Below, one piece after another: positions 1 to 9,363 of a stretch of DNA of 64,000 bases (the first letter of the stretch is position 1; each line of letters opens with the position of its first letter). The notes under the pieces are model-generated. The model ran no database searches. It saw only the letters and a program-made list of their open reading frames with translations, and had not been told where the DNA came from. The stretch spans positions 62,001 to 126,000 of the forward strand of contig NZ_RXFT01000006.1 of NCBI RefSeq assembly GCF_003952165.1. Reading direction: 5' to 3'. This DNA is from Variovorax guangxiensis. Its GTDB lineage: Bacteria; Pseudomonadota; Gammaproteobacteria; Burkholderiales; Burkholderiaceae_C. Both the position numbers and the translations under genes were made by a program.

Positions 1-144
1 GCCCAGGCTCTGCTGGAATTCGCCGAAGCGCTTCATGCCGTCGAAGGCATCGCGGATCACGAGCAGCGACCATTGGTCGCCGACGATGTCGAGCGCGCGT
101 GCCATCGGGCATGCGTCGGCCTTGAGGCTCTTTCTTTGGGCCAT
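1..144 (-). CDS. HxlR-family transcriptional regulator, N-terminal part only
   Basis: The gene runs off the left edge; only the first 48 codons are visible. The protein starts MAQRKSLKADACPMARALDI and continues with a GDQWSLLVIRDAF segment and KRFGEFQQSLG. A Cys just before an alpha helix, a xGDxWSLLIIR-type helix and an RFxEFxxxLG turn are the hallmarks of the HxlR/MarR-like winged-helix family. Start chosen because GGAAAG lies about 7 bases upstream. Members are usually 100-150 residues and many sense electrophiles or oxidants through the N-terminal Cys (here about residue 12). It lies 78 bp downstream of an MFS gene on the same strand, and an AT-rich palindrome in that gap may be its operator. 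The ligand is unknown. Confidence 0.8.
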   Translation of the reverse strand, partial: MAQRKSLKADACPMARALDIVGDQWSLLVIRDAFDGMKRFGEFQQSLG

Positions 145-189
145 GGGTTTCTTTCCGAAGCGAGGCAGGTTCGGGCAACACTGCCGTTC

Positions 190-206
190 GGTTTTATTTT
201 AAAACC
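190..206. promoter_or_regulatory. AT-rich 17 bp perfect inverted repeat upstream of the HxlR-type gene
   Basis: GGTTTTA and TAAAACC arms flank a three-base T loop. In this GC-rich sequence such an AT-only block is conspicuous. It sits 46 bp upstream of the HxlR-type start codon, where a promoter or operator would be expected, and on the minus strand it contains a TAAAAT that could serve as a -10 box. HxlR regulators commonly bind short AT-rich palindromes and repress themselves. Binding is inferred, not shown. Confidence 0.4.
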
Positions 207-222
207 CAAGCGAAAAGGCCCC

Positions 223-1476
223 TTATCGGGCGGCGACATGCGCCCGATGCAGCCGCGAGAAGCGCGCGATCATCAGCGGCCCCAGCAGCGCGCCCAGCCC
301 GGCTGAACTCCATGCCGCCACCCACGCATGCGTGCTGCCGATGCCGAAGCTGCCTTGCCCCCAGTCCAGCGCGAGGCCGAACACCCAGGGGCTGAGCGCG
401 CCCGCGCCGAAGCCCATCACCGAGCGCACCGAGAAGGCCACGCCCAGCCGGTGCGGCGCCACCACGTCGGCCAGCGCGGTCGAGTAGACCGACGAGTCCG
501 CGATGGCCAGCAGGTTGTAGACGGCCGCTGCCGCCGCCAGCAGCCACAGCGGCCAGCTCCACATCCAGCCGAAGGCGAAGGACATGCAAAGGCTCGCGAC
601 GGTGGCGATCATCATCACCCGCGCGCGGCCCAGCCTGTCGGAAGCCGCGCCGCCCGCGATGCTGCCGAACACGCTCACCAGATGGGCCAGTGCCGCCAGC
701 GCGATGCCGGCGCCTTGCCACGACGAGGCCACGCCCGAAGAGGCGACCAGGTACGCCGGCAGCCATGCCCAGAGCGCCATCAGTTCCCAGCAGTGGAAGG
801 CGTAGGCCCAGTTGCCGGCCATCGCGGGCTTGTCGCGCACCGTGGCTGCCAGGGCGTGCAGGGTGCCTTCGCGGATCGCACCGGGCGCGGGGGGCGAGGG
901 CAGCCGCATGCGGCGCAGCGCCTGCGCCGTGAGCACCGCGCCAGCCAACGTGCAGACCGCAGCGGCCAGCGGCCCCAGCCGCCACTGATGCAGATGGCTG
1001 AACGCCGCCGCCACCGCGAGCGAGAGTGCGTAGCCCATCGACGACGATCCGATGAAGAGCCCCATCGCGCGCCCGCGCACGGCGGGCTCGGTGTTGTGCG
1101 CCAGCAGCTGCAGGCCCGGCGTGTACGAGGCGCCCGCGCACAGTCCGGCCAGGCCGTAGAGCAGCATGGCCGAGAGATGGTCGCGTGCGAAGAGCGCAAA
1201 GGCGAGCGCAGCCGCCGCACTCACCGCGCTGCCCGTGAAGAAGATGCGCTGCGGCCCGTAGCGGTCGGCCAGCAGGCCCACGGCGAACAGCGAGCTCATG
1301 TAGCCCACGTGCCAGGCGCTCTGGATCGAGCCGGCCTGCGCGGCCGTCATGTGCCAGTCGGCCATCGCGAAGGGCAGCACGCCGGAGTAGGCGGTGACGA
1401 TCATCGACTGCAGCAGCCGGCTCGCGCACAGCAGCGCCAGCCAGCCGCGCGCGGGGCCGGCGGTGTTGCCCGACAT
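223..1476 (-). CDS. MFS transporter (12-TM type)
   Basis: 417 residues with about twelve hydrophobic segments. The MFS signature loop is visible as LLADRYGPQR (about residues 68-77), and the equivalent GGAASDRLGRARV follows the sixth-seventh segment boundary in the second half. This makes it an inner-membrane secondary transporter of the major facilitator superfamily; the substrate cannot be read from sequence. It lies 12 bp downstream of the acetyltransferase gene on the same strand, so the two are probably co-transcribed and controlled by the divergent LysR gene. A modify-and-export or import-and-modify pairing is plausible. Family membership is certain; substrate and direction are open. 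Confidence 0.88.
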   Translation of the reverse strand: MSGNTAGPARGWLALLCASRLLQSMIVTAYSGVLPFAMADWHMTAAQAGSIQSAWHVGYMSSLFAVGLLADRYGPQRIFFTGSAVSAAAALAFALFARDHLSAMLLYGLAGLCAGASYTPGLQLLAHNTEPAVRGRAMGLFIGSSSMGYALSLAVAAAFSHLHQWRLGPLAAAVCTLAGAVLTAQALRRMRLPSPPAPGAIREGTLHALAATVRDKPAMAGNWAYAFHCWELMALWAWLPAYLVASSGVASSWQGAGIALAALAHLVSVFGSIAGGAASDRLGRARVMMIATVASLCMSFAFGWMWSWPLWLLAAAAAVYNLLAIADSSVYSTALADVVAPHRLGVAFSVRSVMGFGAGALSPWVFGLALDWGQGSFGIGSTHAWVAAWSSAGLGALLGPLMIARFSRLHRAHVAAR

Positions 1477-1488
1477 GACGACGCAGCC

Positions 1489-2022
1489 TCAGCGCAGGGC
1501 GCGCTGCATCAGCACGGTGTCGACCCAGCGCCCGAACTTGAAGCCGATGTCGCGCAGCACGCCGACCTGCGCGAAGCCCAGGCTTTCATGCAGCCGCAGC
1601 GAGCCCGCGTTGGCGCTGTTGCCCACGCAGGCGACCATCTGCGTGAAGCCGGCTTCGGTGCAGCGCCGGACCACCTCGCGCAGCAGCGCCTTGCCGATGC
1701 CGTGGCCGTGCATGCCCTGCGCGACGTAGACCGAGTCTTCCACCGAGTGCCGGTAGGCCGAGCGGGCACGGTAGGCGGTGGCGTAGGCATAGCCGGCGAC
1801 CTCGCCGTCGAGCATCGCCACCAGGTAGGGCATGCCGCGCGCGAGCACGTCGGCGCGGCGCTGCTGCATCTGGTCGACGGACGGCACTTCCTCCTCGAAG
1901 GAGCACAGGTCGTGCAGCACGTAGTGGCTGTAGATGGACTGCACGGCGGCCATGTGATGCGGCATGGCGTCGAGGATTTCGACCGTGGCGGAAGCGAGCG
2001 GAACAGGGGATGGCGATGACAT
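1489..2022 (-). CDS. GNAT N-acetyltransferase, phosphinothricin acetyltransferase-like
   Basis: 177 residues, one GNAT domain. The segment YATAYRARSAYRHSVEDSVY is close to the phosphinothricin acetyltransferase (Pat/Bar/YncA) consensus, with the acetyl-CoA loop QGMHGHGIGKAL at about residues 102-113 and the late SLRLHESLGF motif. Family members acetylate small amino compounds such as phosphinothricin, methionine sulfone or related amino acids using acetyl-CoA in the cytoplasm. It is first in a minus-strand pair with the MFS gene and divergent from a LysR regulator whose start is about 58 bp away. Some relatives are general L-amino-acid acetylases, so the exact substrate is uncertain. Confidence 0.85.
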   Translation of the reverse strand: MSSPSPVPLASATVEILDAMPHHMAAVQSIYSHYVLHDLCSFEEEVPSVDQMQQRRADVLARGMPYLVAMLDGEVAGYAYATAYRARSAYRHSVEDSVYVAQGMHGHGIGKALLREVVRRCTEAGFTQMVACVGNSANAGSLRLHESLGFAQVGVLRDIGFKFGRWVDTVLMQRALR

Positions 2023-2080
2023 GGCCCCGATCTTGACGATGCCTCATCGATAAGTGAAGCTTCGCCAGCCTATGCAAGGC

Positions 2081-2995
2081 ATGAGAAAAACTTTGGATAA
2101 ATCGCTCAACCTCGACCAGCTTCGTTCCTTCGCGCTCGTCATCGAAGCCGGCAGCTTCTCGGCCGCCGCCGACAGGCTGGGCCTCTCCCAGCCGGCTGTG
2201 AGTCTTCAGATCCGCCAGCTCGAACGCCGGCTGGCGGTGCGCCTGGTGGAGCGCGTCGGCAAGCGCGCGCACGCCACGCCGGCGGGCATGGAGTTGCTGC
2301 GCCACGCGCAGAACATCGAGACCGCAGTGGAGAACGCCATCGACGCGCTCGCCGATCACGCCAGCGGCATCGCGGGCCGCGTACGGCTGGGCACGGGCGC
2401 GACGGCCTGCCTGCATTTCCTGCCTTCTGTGCTGCGCGGACTGCGCGAACGCTTCCCCGAACTCGGCGTGGTGGTCAGCACCGGCAACACAGAAGACCAG
2501 GCGCGCAAGGTGGAAGAAAACAGCCTCGATCTCGCGCTGGTCACGCTGCCCGTGGCCGGGCGCTCGCTGGCGGTGATGCCGGTGCTCGACGACGAGTTCG
2601 TCGCCATCGGCCGGCAGGACCTCGCACCGCTGAAGTCGAAGGTCGCGCCGGGCGATCTGGCCGGCCTGCCGCTGGTGCTGTTCGAGCCCGCGGCCAACAC
2701 GCGCAAGCTGGTCGACCGCTGGTTCGCCGCCGAGGGCCTGCAGCCGCAGCCGGTGATGGAGCTGGGCAGCGTGGAGGCGATGAAGGAGATGGTGGCCGCG
2801 GGGCTGGGCTACGCCATCGTGCCCGGCATGGCGATGACGGGGCGCGGCGCGCACCCGGAGCTGAAGGCCAGCCGGCTGAACCCTCGCATGCACCGTGCGC
2901 TGGCCATCGTGGTTCGGCGCGACAAGCCCGTCGGCAAAGCCTTGCGCGTGGTGCTGGATGCGATCGTGGCGGCCGGGAAGCCCGGCCGCCGCTGA
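2081..2995 (+). CDS. LysR-family transcriptional regulator
   Basis: About 304 residues. The N-terminal winged helix is clear: LDQLRSFALVIEAGSFSAAA followed by LGLSQPAVSLQIRQLERRL and a long linker helix, then a periplasmic-binding-protein-like effector domain. In-frame upstream starts exist at 2054 (GTG) and 2072 (ATG). I chose 2081 because the LysR domain begins right after it, but no start has a good ribosome site. The gene diverges from the acetyltransferase-MFS pair, the classic arrangement for a LysR activator of its neighbours. It ends 25 bp from a convergent second MFS gene. The effector is unknown. Confidence 0.88.
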   Translation: MRKTLDKSLNLDQLRSFALVIEAGSFSAAADRLGLSQPAVSLQIRQLERRLAVRLVERVGKRAHATPAGMELLRHAQNIETAVENAIDALADHASGIAGRVRLGTGATACLHFLPSVLRGLRERFPELGVVVSTGNTEDQARKVEENSLDLALVTLPVAGRSLAVMPVLDDEFVAIGRQDLAPLKSKVAPGDLAGLPLVLFEPAANTRKLVDRWFAAEGLQPQPVMELGSVEAMKEMVAAGLGYAIVPGMAMTGRGAHPELKASRLNPRMHRALAIVVRRDKPVGKALRVVLDAIVAAGKPGRR

Positions 2996-3020
2996 ACGAT
3001 TGCGGAGTTGCCGCTTGTGC

Positions 3021-4274
3021 TTACTCGGGCACGGCGGCCAGCGAGGCACCGCCGCGCGCGCGGCCCAGCGTGCCGACGATCAGCGCCGCGATCAGCACCA
3101 GCACGCCGCTGAGCACCATCGCGCTGGAGATGCCGAAGCTGTCGACCGTCACGCCGCCGATCAGCGCGCCGGAGGCGATCGCCACCTGGAAGCCGCTCAC
3201 AAGCAGCGCCTGGCCGGCCTCGGGTGCGTCGGGCACGGCTTCCATCATCCAGCCGGTGAGCGCGACCGGGATCAGGCCGAAGGCCACGCCCCAGATCACG
3301 ACCACCACCGCGCCGGGCACGAAGCCGGAGCCGATCACCGTCGTCAGCAGCAGGGCGGTGGCCAGCATCAGCGCCGCCAGCAGGGTGGTGCCGCGCACGC
3401 TGCGCGCCACCAGGCTGCCGCCGAGGAAGGTGCCGATGAAGCCCACCGCGCCGTACACCAGCAGCAGCGTCGACACCGAGTTGGGCGCGAGGCCGAACAC
3501 CTGCTGCAGCAGCGGCTTCAGGTAGGTGTAGGCCGCGAAGTGGCCGGCGATGAAGAACAGCACCGCGAGCAGGCCGACCTGCGCCATGCGGCGCGTGAGC
3601 GGCGTGAGCAGGTCGCGCGCGCCGATGGCGCGCACCGGCGGGATCGAAGGCAGCAACCACAGCTGCACCACCAGCACGGCGGCCGCGAGCGCGCCCGTCA
3701 CGGCGAACGATGCACGCCAGCCGAACAGCGTGCCGAGGAAGGAGCCGGCCGGCACGCCGAGCACGGTGGCGGCCGACACGCCGGCCAGCACGATCGACAT
3801 GGCGCGAGCCTGCGAGGCATGCGGCACCAGCTGCGTGGCGGCGGCGGGAGCGAAAGTCCAGAAGCCGCCCACGCACAGGCCGAGCAGCAGGCGTGCCACC
3901 AGCATGGTGGCGAAGTTGGGCGCGAAGGCCGCGAGCAGGTTCGATGCGATCAGCAAGGTGGTGAGCGCGATCAGCACCGTGCGGCGGTCGAGCTTGCCCG
4001 AAGCGACGATAAGCGCCGGCCCCGCGAAGGCGGCGAGCACGCCGGGCATGGTGACCATGAGTCCGGCCGTGCCGTCGGACACGTTGAGGCCGCGCGCGAT
4101 GTCGGTGAGAAGGCCGATGGGCATGAACTCCGTCGAGACCATCGCGAAGGTGCCGACGGCGATGGAGCCGACGGCGAGCCATGCGGAGCGCGAGGCCGGA
4201 ACGTGTGCTGCCGCGGCCTGCACCGGTGCTCCGAGTTCGTCGATGCACGGGTTGCTGCTGGGTGAATTCATCAT
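3021..4274 (-). CDS. MFS transporter, AraJ/NepI-like drug:H+ antiporter-1 type
   Basis: About 417 residues from the ATG at 4274. The reading frame stays open to 4406, but the extra N-terminal stretch is Arg-rich and not family-like, and AAAGGA lies about 12 bases before 4274. Twelve hydrophobic segments are apparent. The TEFMPIGLLTDIARGL segment near the first membrane helix is typical of the AraJ/YdhP/NepI subgroup, and a SGKLDRRTVL loop follows helix 2. Such proteins export sugars, nucleosides or drugs. No partner gene is adjacent on the same strand, and the nearby LysR gene is convergent. The substrate is not predictable. Confidence 0.85.
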   Translation of the reverse strand: MMNSPSSNPCIDELGAPVQAAAAHVPASRSAWLAVGSIAVGTFAMVSTEFMPIGLLTDIARGLNVSDGTAGLMVTMPGVLAAFAGPALIVASGKLDRRTVLIALTTLLIASNLLAAFAPNFATMLVARLLLGLCVGGFWTFAPAAATQLVPHASQARAMSIVLAGVSAATVLGVPAGSFLGTLFGWRASFAVTGALAAAVLVVQLWLLPSIPPVRAIGARDLLTPLTRRMAQVGLLAVLFFIAGHFAAYTYLKPLLQQVFGLAPNSVSTLLLVYGAVGFIGTFLGGSLVARSVRGTTLLAALMLATALLLTTVIGSGFVPGAVVVVIWGVAFGLIPVALTGWMMEAVPDAPEAGQALLVSGFQVAIASGALIGGVTVDSFGISSAMVLSGVLVLIAALIVGTLGRARGGASLAAVPE

Positions 4275-4453
4275 GATGGGAAGCTGTCCTTTGGAGCGTC
4301 GGCGGCGGCGCGCACCGATGCCGTTGAAGAGGCATGGAGTGTGCGAGCCGTCGCGCTTGCGACAAAGGTGCCGCGCGGCAGCAGACAGTTTCCCGGGGAT
4401 GAACAATGGGCCCTTTTAATGGCTATCGCCATCCATGGGGCCTCTGCAGCGGC

Positions 4454-4996
4454 CTAGCTGAGCGCGGGTCGCAATTGCAGTATTCGGCCATCGGCGACGA
4501 AGGAATCGCCGATCAGTACGCGAAAGGTTGTACCGGGCTGGAAGCGGGGCAGCGCGACGACGGGCGAGAGGAACTCGACTTCGAGCGCGGCGGGCTTGCC
4601 GCGCTCCAGCGCATCGCCCGCCGGCACCATCCAGCGCGCCGAGAAGCCTTCCTTGCCGAGCACCAGCGCGCAGCGGTATTCGCCCGGCGCGATGGGCGTG
4701 TCCTGCGAGGGCAGGGCGGGCTTGCGGAAAGTGATCTCCGCGAGCGCACCGGGTGTGAACGCACCCAGCGCATCGAAGCCCGGCGGTGCTGCGGCAGGCG
4801 CACGGCGCGGCCACTTGCCGATCAGCCATGCGATCACGTTGCCGATGATCGGCACCCACAGCACCATCAGCAGCGTCGCGATATCGCGCGTGGTCGAGCC
4901 CGGCGCCGCGTAGTGCCGCACCACCGCGCCGCCCACCGCCACGCACAGCAGGATGGCGACGATGAGCCTGCGGCGAAAGCCGATCTTCGTGCTCAT
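4454..4996 (-). CDS. Small membrane-anchored protein of unknown function
   Basis: 180 residues; not recognised. It begins MSTKIGFRRRLIVAILLCVA and shows two hydrophobic segments (about residues 10-30 and 38-60) separated by a short basic loop, then a roughly 115-residue soluble C-terminal part rich in beta-prone stretches such as EYRCALVLGKEG and TTFRVLIGDSFVADGRIL. The predicted topology is two membrane helices with a cytoplasmic or periplasmic beta domain. The C-terminal wording (a GDSFVADGRI element) resembles translation-factor-like beta barrels, but this is only an impression. It sits 4 bp from the end of the GFA-family gene upstream on the same strand, so co-transcription is likely. Confidence 0.65.
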   Translation of the reverse strand: MSTKIGFRRRLIVAILLCVAVGGAVVRHYAAPGSTTRDIATLLMVLWVPIIGNVIAWLIGKWPRRAPAAAPPGFDALGAFTPGALAEITFRKPALPSQDTPIAPGEYRCALVLGKEGFSARWMVPAGDALERGKPAALEVEFLSPVVALPRFQPGTTFRVLIGDSFVADGRILQLRPALS

Positions 4997-5000
4997 GCGT

Positions 5001-5402
5001 TCAGGCCTTTGCCGGCGGAGCTTCGGGGAAGGAGGGAATTGCCGTCGTGTGGTCGAGCCACGGCACCTCGTGCGAAGTCCAGATGTGCGAGGCGGGGCGC
5101 TGGCCCGGGTCGTCGTCGAGCGAGCCCAGGCGCAGGATGACCTGCGGCTTGTCCACCCACTCGGCCACGAGGTGCGTGCCGCAGCGGGTGCAGAAGTGGC
5201 GCAGCTTGCCGGGCGTCGATTCGAAGGAGCCGATGGCTTCCTCGCCCGCGGTCCATCGGAAGTCTGCGCGGTCGACGCGACCGGTCGTGGTGAACGCGGC
5301 GCTGTGCGCCTTGCGGCAGGTCGCGCAGTGGCAGTGGACGATGGGGCCGGCGAGGCGCGCGGCTTCGTACCGGACGGTGCCGCAGAGGCAGGAGCCTTTC
5401 AT
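5001..5402 (-). CDS. GFA-family (glutathione-dependent formaldehyde-activating-like) zinc protein
   Basis: 133 residues from the ATG at 5402, beginning MKGSCLCGTVRYEA. The GFA/CENP-V-like fold is shown by the Cys pattern CLCG (about 5-8), HCHCATCRKAHS (about 23-34) and FCTRCGTHL (about 70-78), which bind zinc. The family prototype binds S-hydroxymethylglutathione, but most members have no proven substrate, so the formaldehyde label should not be taken literally. The frame stays open far upstream through the ppc gene; that is an accident of GC-rich sequence. Together with the small membrane gene 4 bp downstream it forms a short minus-strand unit after ppc. Confidence 0.85.
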   Translation of the reverse strand: MKGSCLCGTVRYEAARLAGPIVHCHCATCRKAHSAAFTTTGRVDRADFRWTAGEEAIGSFESTPGKLRHFCTRCGTHLVAEWVDKPQVILRLGSLDDDPGQRPASHIWTSHEVPWLDHTTAIPSFPEAPPAKA

Positions 5403-5494
5403 GGCGTTCTCTTTCGGTGGATAGGGCTGCGAGTCTATGCGCGCTGCAAACGACGACGGGCCCCGAAGGGCCCGTCCCGGCTCGCGCGGTGGCG

Positions 5495-8338
5495 TCAGCC
5501 CGTGTTGCGCAGGCCCGCCGCCACCCCGTTGATCGAGATGTGGATGCCGCGCTGCAGCCGCTCGCCGCCGTCGCCCGCGCGGTAGCGCCGCATCAGCTCG
5601 ACCTGCAGATGGTGCAGCGGGTCGATGTACGGGAAGCGGTGGCGCACCGAGCGCTGCATCTCGGCGTTGCCTTCGAGCCGCTGCTTCGCGCCGGTGATGA
5701 GCGTGAGCGCATCGGAGGTGCGGTGCCATTCGGCGTCGATCATCGAGAACACCTTCTGCCGCAGCTTGCGGTCGGTCACCAGCTCGGCGTAGCGCGAGGC
5801 CAGCGCGAGGTCGCTCTTGGCGAGCACCATGTCCATGTTCGACAGCAGCGTGCGGAAGAAGGGCCACTGCGCGTACATGCGCTGCAGCAGCGCCTGGCGC
5901 TCCTTGCGGCCCGCCGCGTTGCCGGCGGCGGCCAGGAACTGCTCCACGCCCGAGCCGAAGCCGAACCAGCCCGGAATGGTGAGGCGGCACTGGCCCCAGC
6001 TGAAGCTCCACGGCACCGCGCGCAGGTCGTCGATCTTGTGGCTGGGGTTGCGCGACGCGGGGCGCGAGCCGATGTTGAGCTCGGCGATCTCGCGGATCGG
6101 CGTGGAGCCGAAGAAGTAGTCGCCGAAGCCCGGGGTTTCGTATACCAGCTTGCGGTAGGCCGCCATGCTCGCGGCCGAGAGTTCGCTCGCGGCCGAGAGG
6201 AAATTGGCGGGCGCCGACTTGCCCTGCGGCAGCAGCGTGGCTTCGAGCGTGGCGGCCACCAGCGTCTCGAGGTTGCGTCGGCCGATCTCGCGGTTGGCGT
6301 ATTTGGAGCCGATGACTTCGCCCTGCTCGGTCAGCCTGATCTGTCCGCGCACCGTGCCCGGCGGCTGCGCAAGGATGGCCTGGTAGCTCGGGCCGCCGCC
6401 GCGCCCCACCGTGCCGCCGCGGCCGTGGAACATGCGCAGGCGGATCGGGTTGGCCTTCTTCTTGTTGAGCTCGTCGAAGAGCGACACCAGCGCGATGCCC
6501 GCGCGGTACAGCTCCCAGTTGCTGGTGAAGATGCCGCCGTCCTTGTTGCTGTCGGAGTAGCCGAGCATCACGTCCTGCTCGGCGCCCGAGCGTTCGATGA
6601 GCGCCTGGATGTTCGGCAGCGCATAGAAGGCGCGCACGATGGGCGCGGCGTTGCGCAGGTCCTCGATGGTCTCGAACAGCGGCACCACGATCAGGTCGCA
6701 GGTGGCCTTGCCGTCCATCGCGCCGCGCAGCAGGCCCGCTTCCTTCTGCAGCAGCAGGGCTTCGAGCAGGTCGCTCACCGTTTCGGTGTGGCTGATGATG
6801 TAGTGGCGGATGGCGGCGGTGCCGTAGCGCGCACGCGCGGTGCGCGCGGCCGAGAAGATGGCCAGCTCGCTCCTGGCGAGCGGCGAGTAGTCGGCATCGG
6901 GCACGCGCAGCGGCCGGGCGTCGTCGAGCAGCTTCAGCAGCAGCGTCTGCTTGGCCTCCTCGGCCAGCGACGCATACGAAGGCTCGATGCGCGCGGTGGC
7001 CAGCAGCTCGGCGATCACGGCCTCGTGCTTGTCGGAACTCTGGCGCAGGTCGACGGTTGCCAGGTGGAAGCCGAACACCTCCACCGCGCGGATCAGCGGC
7101 AGCAGGCGCGGCGCGGCGAGCACGCTGCCGTGCTTTTCCTCCAGCGATTCGGCGATGGTGCGCAGGTCGGCCAGGAACTCCTCGGCGCTCTTGTAGGGGT
7201 TCTGCGGCGCGACGGCGTGCCGCGCGGCCTCTCCGCCGGTCAGCTCGCGCAGCGTGGCCGCCAGGCGCGCATACACGCCGGTGAGGGCGCGGCGATAGGG
7301 CTCGTCCTTGCGGTGCTCGCTGGTGTCGGGCGAGCGCTCGGCCAGCGCCTGCATTTCCACCGACACGTCGACCAGCGTGGCCGACAGCGACAGCTCGCCG
7401 CCGAGGTAGTGGACCTCGGTGAGGTAGTAGCGAAGCGCCAGCTCGCACTGGCGGCTCAGCGCGTATTCGAGCGTCTCGGCCGTGACGTTCGGGTTGCCGT
7501 CGCGGTCGCCGCCGATCCACTGGCCCATGCGCAGGAAGGGCGCCACAGACGGCACCTGGCCGCCCTGGGCCAGCGCCTTCTCGAGGTCGGCGTACACGCG
7601 CGGGATCTCGCGCAGGAAGGTTGCTTCGTAGTAGCTCAGCGCGTTCTCGATCTCGTCGGCCACGGTGAGCTTGGAAAAACGCAGGATGCGCGTCTGCCAG
7701 ATCTGCGTGACGCGGATGCGCATCTGCGTTTCGTTCTCCGCGAACTCGATGGGCGTGAGCGCGTCCTTGGCCGCCGCATAGGCGTTCTGGCGCAGCCTGA
7801 TCTCGTCGCGCACCGTCAGCAGCTGCGCTATGGCGCGCTCGGCATCGAGGATGCTCTTGCGCTGCACTTCGGTGGGGTGCGCGGTAAGCACTGGCGAGAC
7901 ATAGCTGTGTGCCAGCGAGGCGACGATCTCGTCGGGCTTCACGCCGGCCTTGCGGATGCGCGCGAGCGCGGTCTGCAGGTCGCCCTCGACGCTCTCGCCG
8001 GCGCGCTCGGTTTCGGTGCGGCGGCGGATCTGGTGGCGGTCTTCGGCAAGATTGGCCAGGTGGCTGAAGTAGGTGAAGGCGCGGATCACGCGCACCGTCT
8101 CGGCGGCGCTCAGCCCCTTGAGCAGGTTCTTCAGCGCCCGGTCGGCTGCCTGGTCCGCATCGCGGCGGAAAGCCACGGAGAGAGTGCGGATCTTCTCGAC
8201 CAGTGCATATGTCTCTTCTCCCTCCTGCTCCCGGATCACGTCGCCGAGGATCCGGCCCAACAGCCGGATGTCTTCGATCAGAGGCTGGTCTTCGGCCTGG
8301 CGGCGCTTGGGCGGAGCAGGTGTCTTGCTGGCTTTCAT
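5495..8338 (-). CDS. ppc: Phosphoenolpyruvate carboxylase
   Basis: 947 residues, typical for bacterial PEPC. It carboxylates phosphoenolpyruvate with bicarbonate to oxaloacetate, replenishing the TCA cycle in the cytoplasm. Visible motifs are TAHPTE with catalytic His at about 154, [10 protein letters not shown] at about 276-285, [10 protein letters not shown] at about 593-602, [14 protein letters not shown] at about 637-650, and the invariant C-terminal NTG. The N-terminal 16 residues are basic and variable. The gene is divergent from hemC, with about 100 bp between the starts, and reads towards the GFA-family gene. No allosteric anomalies were noticed. Confidence 0.98.
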   Translation of the reverse strand: MKASKTPAPPKRRQAEDQPLIEDIRLLGRILGDVIREQEGEETYALVEKIRTLSVAFRRDADQAADRALKNLLKGLSAAETVRVIRAFTYFSHLANLAEDRHQIRRRTETERAGESVEGDLQTALARIRKAGVKPDEIVASLAHSYVSPVLTAHPTEVQRKSILDAERAIAQLLTVRDEIRLRQNAYAAAKDALTPIEFAENETQMRIRVTQIWQTRILRFSKLTVADEIENALSYYEATFLREIPRVYADLEKALAQGGQVPSVAPFLRMGQWIGGDRDGNPNVTAETLEYALSRQCELALRYYLTEVHYLGGELSLSATLVDVSVEMQALAERSPDTSEHRKDEPYRRALTGVYARLAATLRELTGGEAARHAVAPQNPYKSAEEFLADLRTIAESLEEKHGSVLAAPRLLPLIRAVEVFGFHLATVDLRQSSDKHEAVIAELLATARIEPSYASLAEEAKQTLLLKLLDDARPLRVPDADYSPLARSELAIFSAARTARARYGTAAIRHYIISHTETVSDLLEALLLQKEAGLLRGAMDGKATCDLIVVPLFETIEDLRNAAPIVRAFYALPNIQALIERSGAEQDVMLGYSDSNKDGGIFTSNWELYRAGIALVSLFDELNKKKANPIRLRMFHGRGGTVGRGGGPSYQAILAQPPGTVRGQIRLTEQGEVIGSKYANREIGRRNLETLVAATLEATLLPQGKSAPANFLSAASELSAASMAAYRKLVYETPGFGDYFFGSTPIREIAELNIGSRPASRNPSHKIDDLRAVPWSFSWGQCRLTIPGWFGFGSGVEQFLAAAGNAAGRKERQALLQRMYAQWPFFRTLLSNMDMVLAKSDLALASRYAELVTDRKLRQKVFSMIDAEWHRTSDALTLITGAKQRLEGNAEMQRSVRHRFPYIDPLHHLQVELMRRYRAGDGGERLQRGIHISINGVAAGLRNTG

Positions 8339-8441
8339 TCGATGTTTGTCCTGGACTTCTTGAATGGAGTGCCGTCTTCGTTGTTGCGGCGCAACATGCT
8401 AGCATTCCCGCGGTTTGGAACACGTACTTTTGAGGCCGGTC

Positions 8442-9347
8442 TTGAGCAATATCGTGATCGCCACGCGCGAAAGCCGCCTGGCACTGTGGCAAGCCCAACA
8501 TGTGCAGGCGCTTTTGCAAGAAAGAGGCCACACCGTCAGCCTGCTGGGGCTGACCACCACCGGCGACCAGATCCTCGACCGCACGCTCAGCAAGGTGGGC
8601 GGCAAGGGGCTCTTCGTGAAGGAACTCGAACTCGCACTCGAGGAAGGGCGCGCCGACATTGCCGTCCATTCGCTGAAGGACGTGCCGATGGACCTGCCCG
8701 AAGGCTTCGTGCTGGCCTGCGTGCTCGAGCGCGAAGACCCGCGCGACGCGCTCGTCTCCCCCCGCTACGAATCGCTGGACGCACTGCCGCAGGGCGCCGT
8801 CGTCGGCACATCCAGCCTGCGCCGCATGGCGCTGCTGCGCGCGCTGCGGCCCGACCTGCGCATCGAACCGCTGCGCGGCAACCTCGACACCCGCCTGCGC
8901 AAGCTCGACGAAGGGCAGTACGACGCCATCGTGCTGGCCGCGGCCGGTCTCAAGCGGCTGGGGCTGGAAAGCCGCATCCGCGTGGCCTTCGACGCCGACA
9001 CCATGCTGCCTGCCGCGGGGCAGGGTGCGCTCGGCATCGAAGTGCGCGCCGACCGCAAGGATCTCATCGAACTGCTGGGCCCGCTGGCCCACCAAGGCGA
9101 CTGGCTCTCCACCGCCGCCGAGCGCGCCGTGAGCCGCGCAATGGGCGGTAGCTGCTCCATGCCGCTGGCCGCCCACGCTCGCTGGCAGGCCGACGGCGCG
9201 CTGCGCATCGATGCCGCCTGGGGCGACCCCGAAGGCAAGGTGCCGCTGGTGAAGGTGCATGCGCTGGCATCCGCCGGCGACTTCGCCCAGGCCGATGCGC
9301 TCGGCGCGCATGCCGCGGCGCTGCTGCGTGCCGGCGGAGCCCACTGA
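8442..9347 (+). CDS. hemC: Porphobilinogen deaminase (hydroxymethylbilane synthase)
   Basis: 301 residues if translation begins at the TTG at 8442, which is preceded six bases upstream by GAGG and gives the family-typical start [17 protein letters not shown] longer frame opens at 8415 but has no family support. The enzyme polymerises four porphobilinogens into hydroxymethylbilane for heme synthesis. Catalytic Asp is in HSLKD (about residue 80), and the dipyrromethane-cofactor Cys in GGSCSMPL (about 238). LRGNLDTRL and GQGALGIE are further conserved blocks. It leads the hemC-hemD-hemX-hemY cluster, with hemD starting 16 bp downstream. Confidence 0.97.
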   Translation: MSNIVIATRESRLALWQAQHVQALLQERGHTVSLLGLTTTGDQILDRTLSKVGGKGLFVKELELALEEGRADIAVHSLKDVPMDLPEGFVLACVLEREDPRDALVSPRYESLDALPQGAVVGTSSLRRMALLRALRPDLRIEPLRGNLDTRLRKLDEGQYDAIVLAAAGLKRLGLESRIRVAFDADTMLPAAGQGALGIEVRADRKDLIELLGPLAHQGDWLSTAAERAVSRAMGGSCSMPLAAHARWQADGALRIDAAWGDPEGKVPLVKVHALASAGDFAQADALGAHAAALLRAGGAH

Positions 9348-9363
9348 CACCGGTGGTCATCGT

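Noticed and set aside
5417-9151. 1244-residue plus-strand open frame opposite ppc
   Set aside because: Arg/Ala/Val/His-rich translation without motifs; it is the antisense of ppc, kept open by GC-rich third positions.
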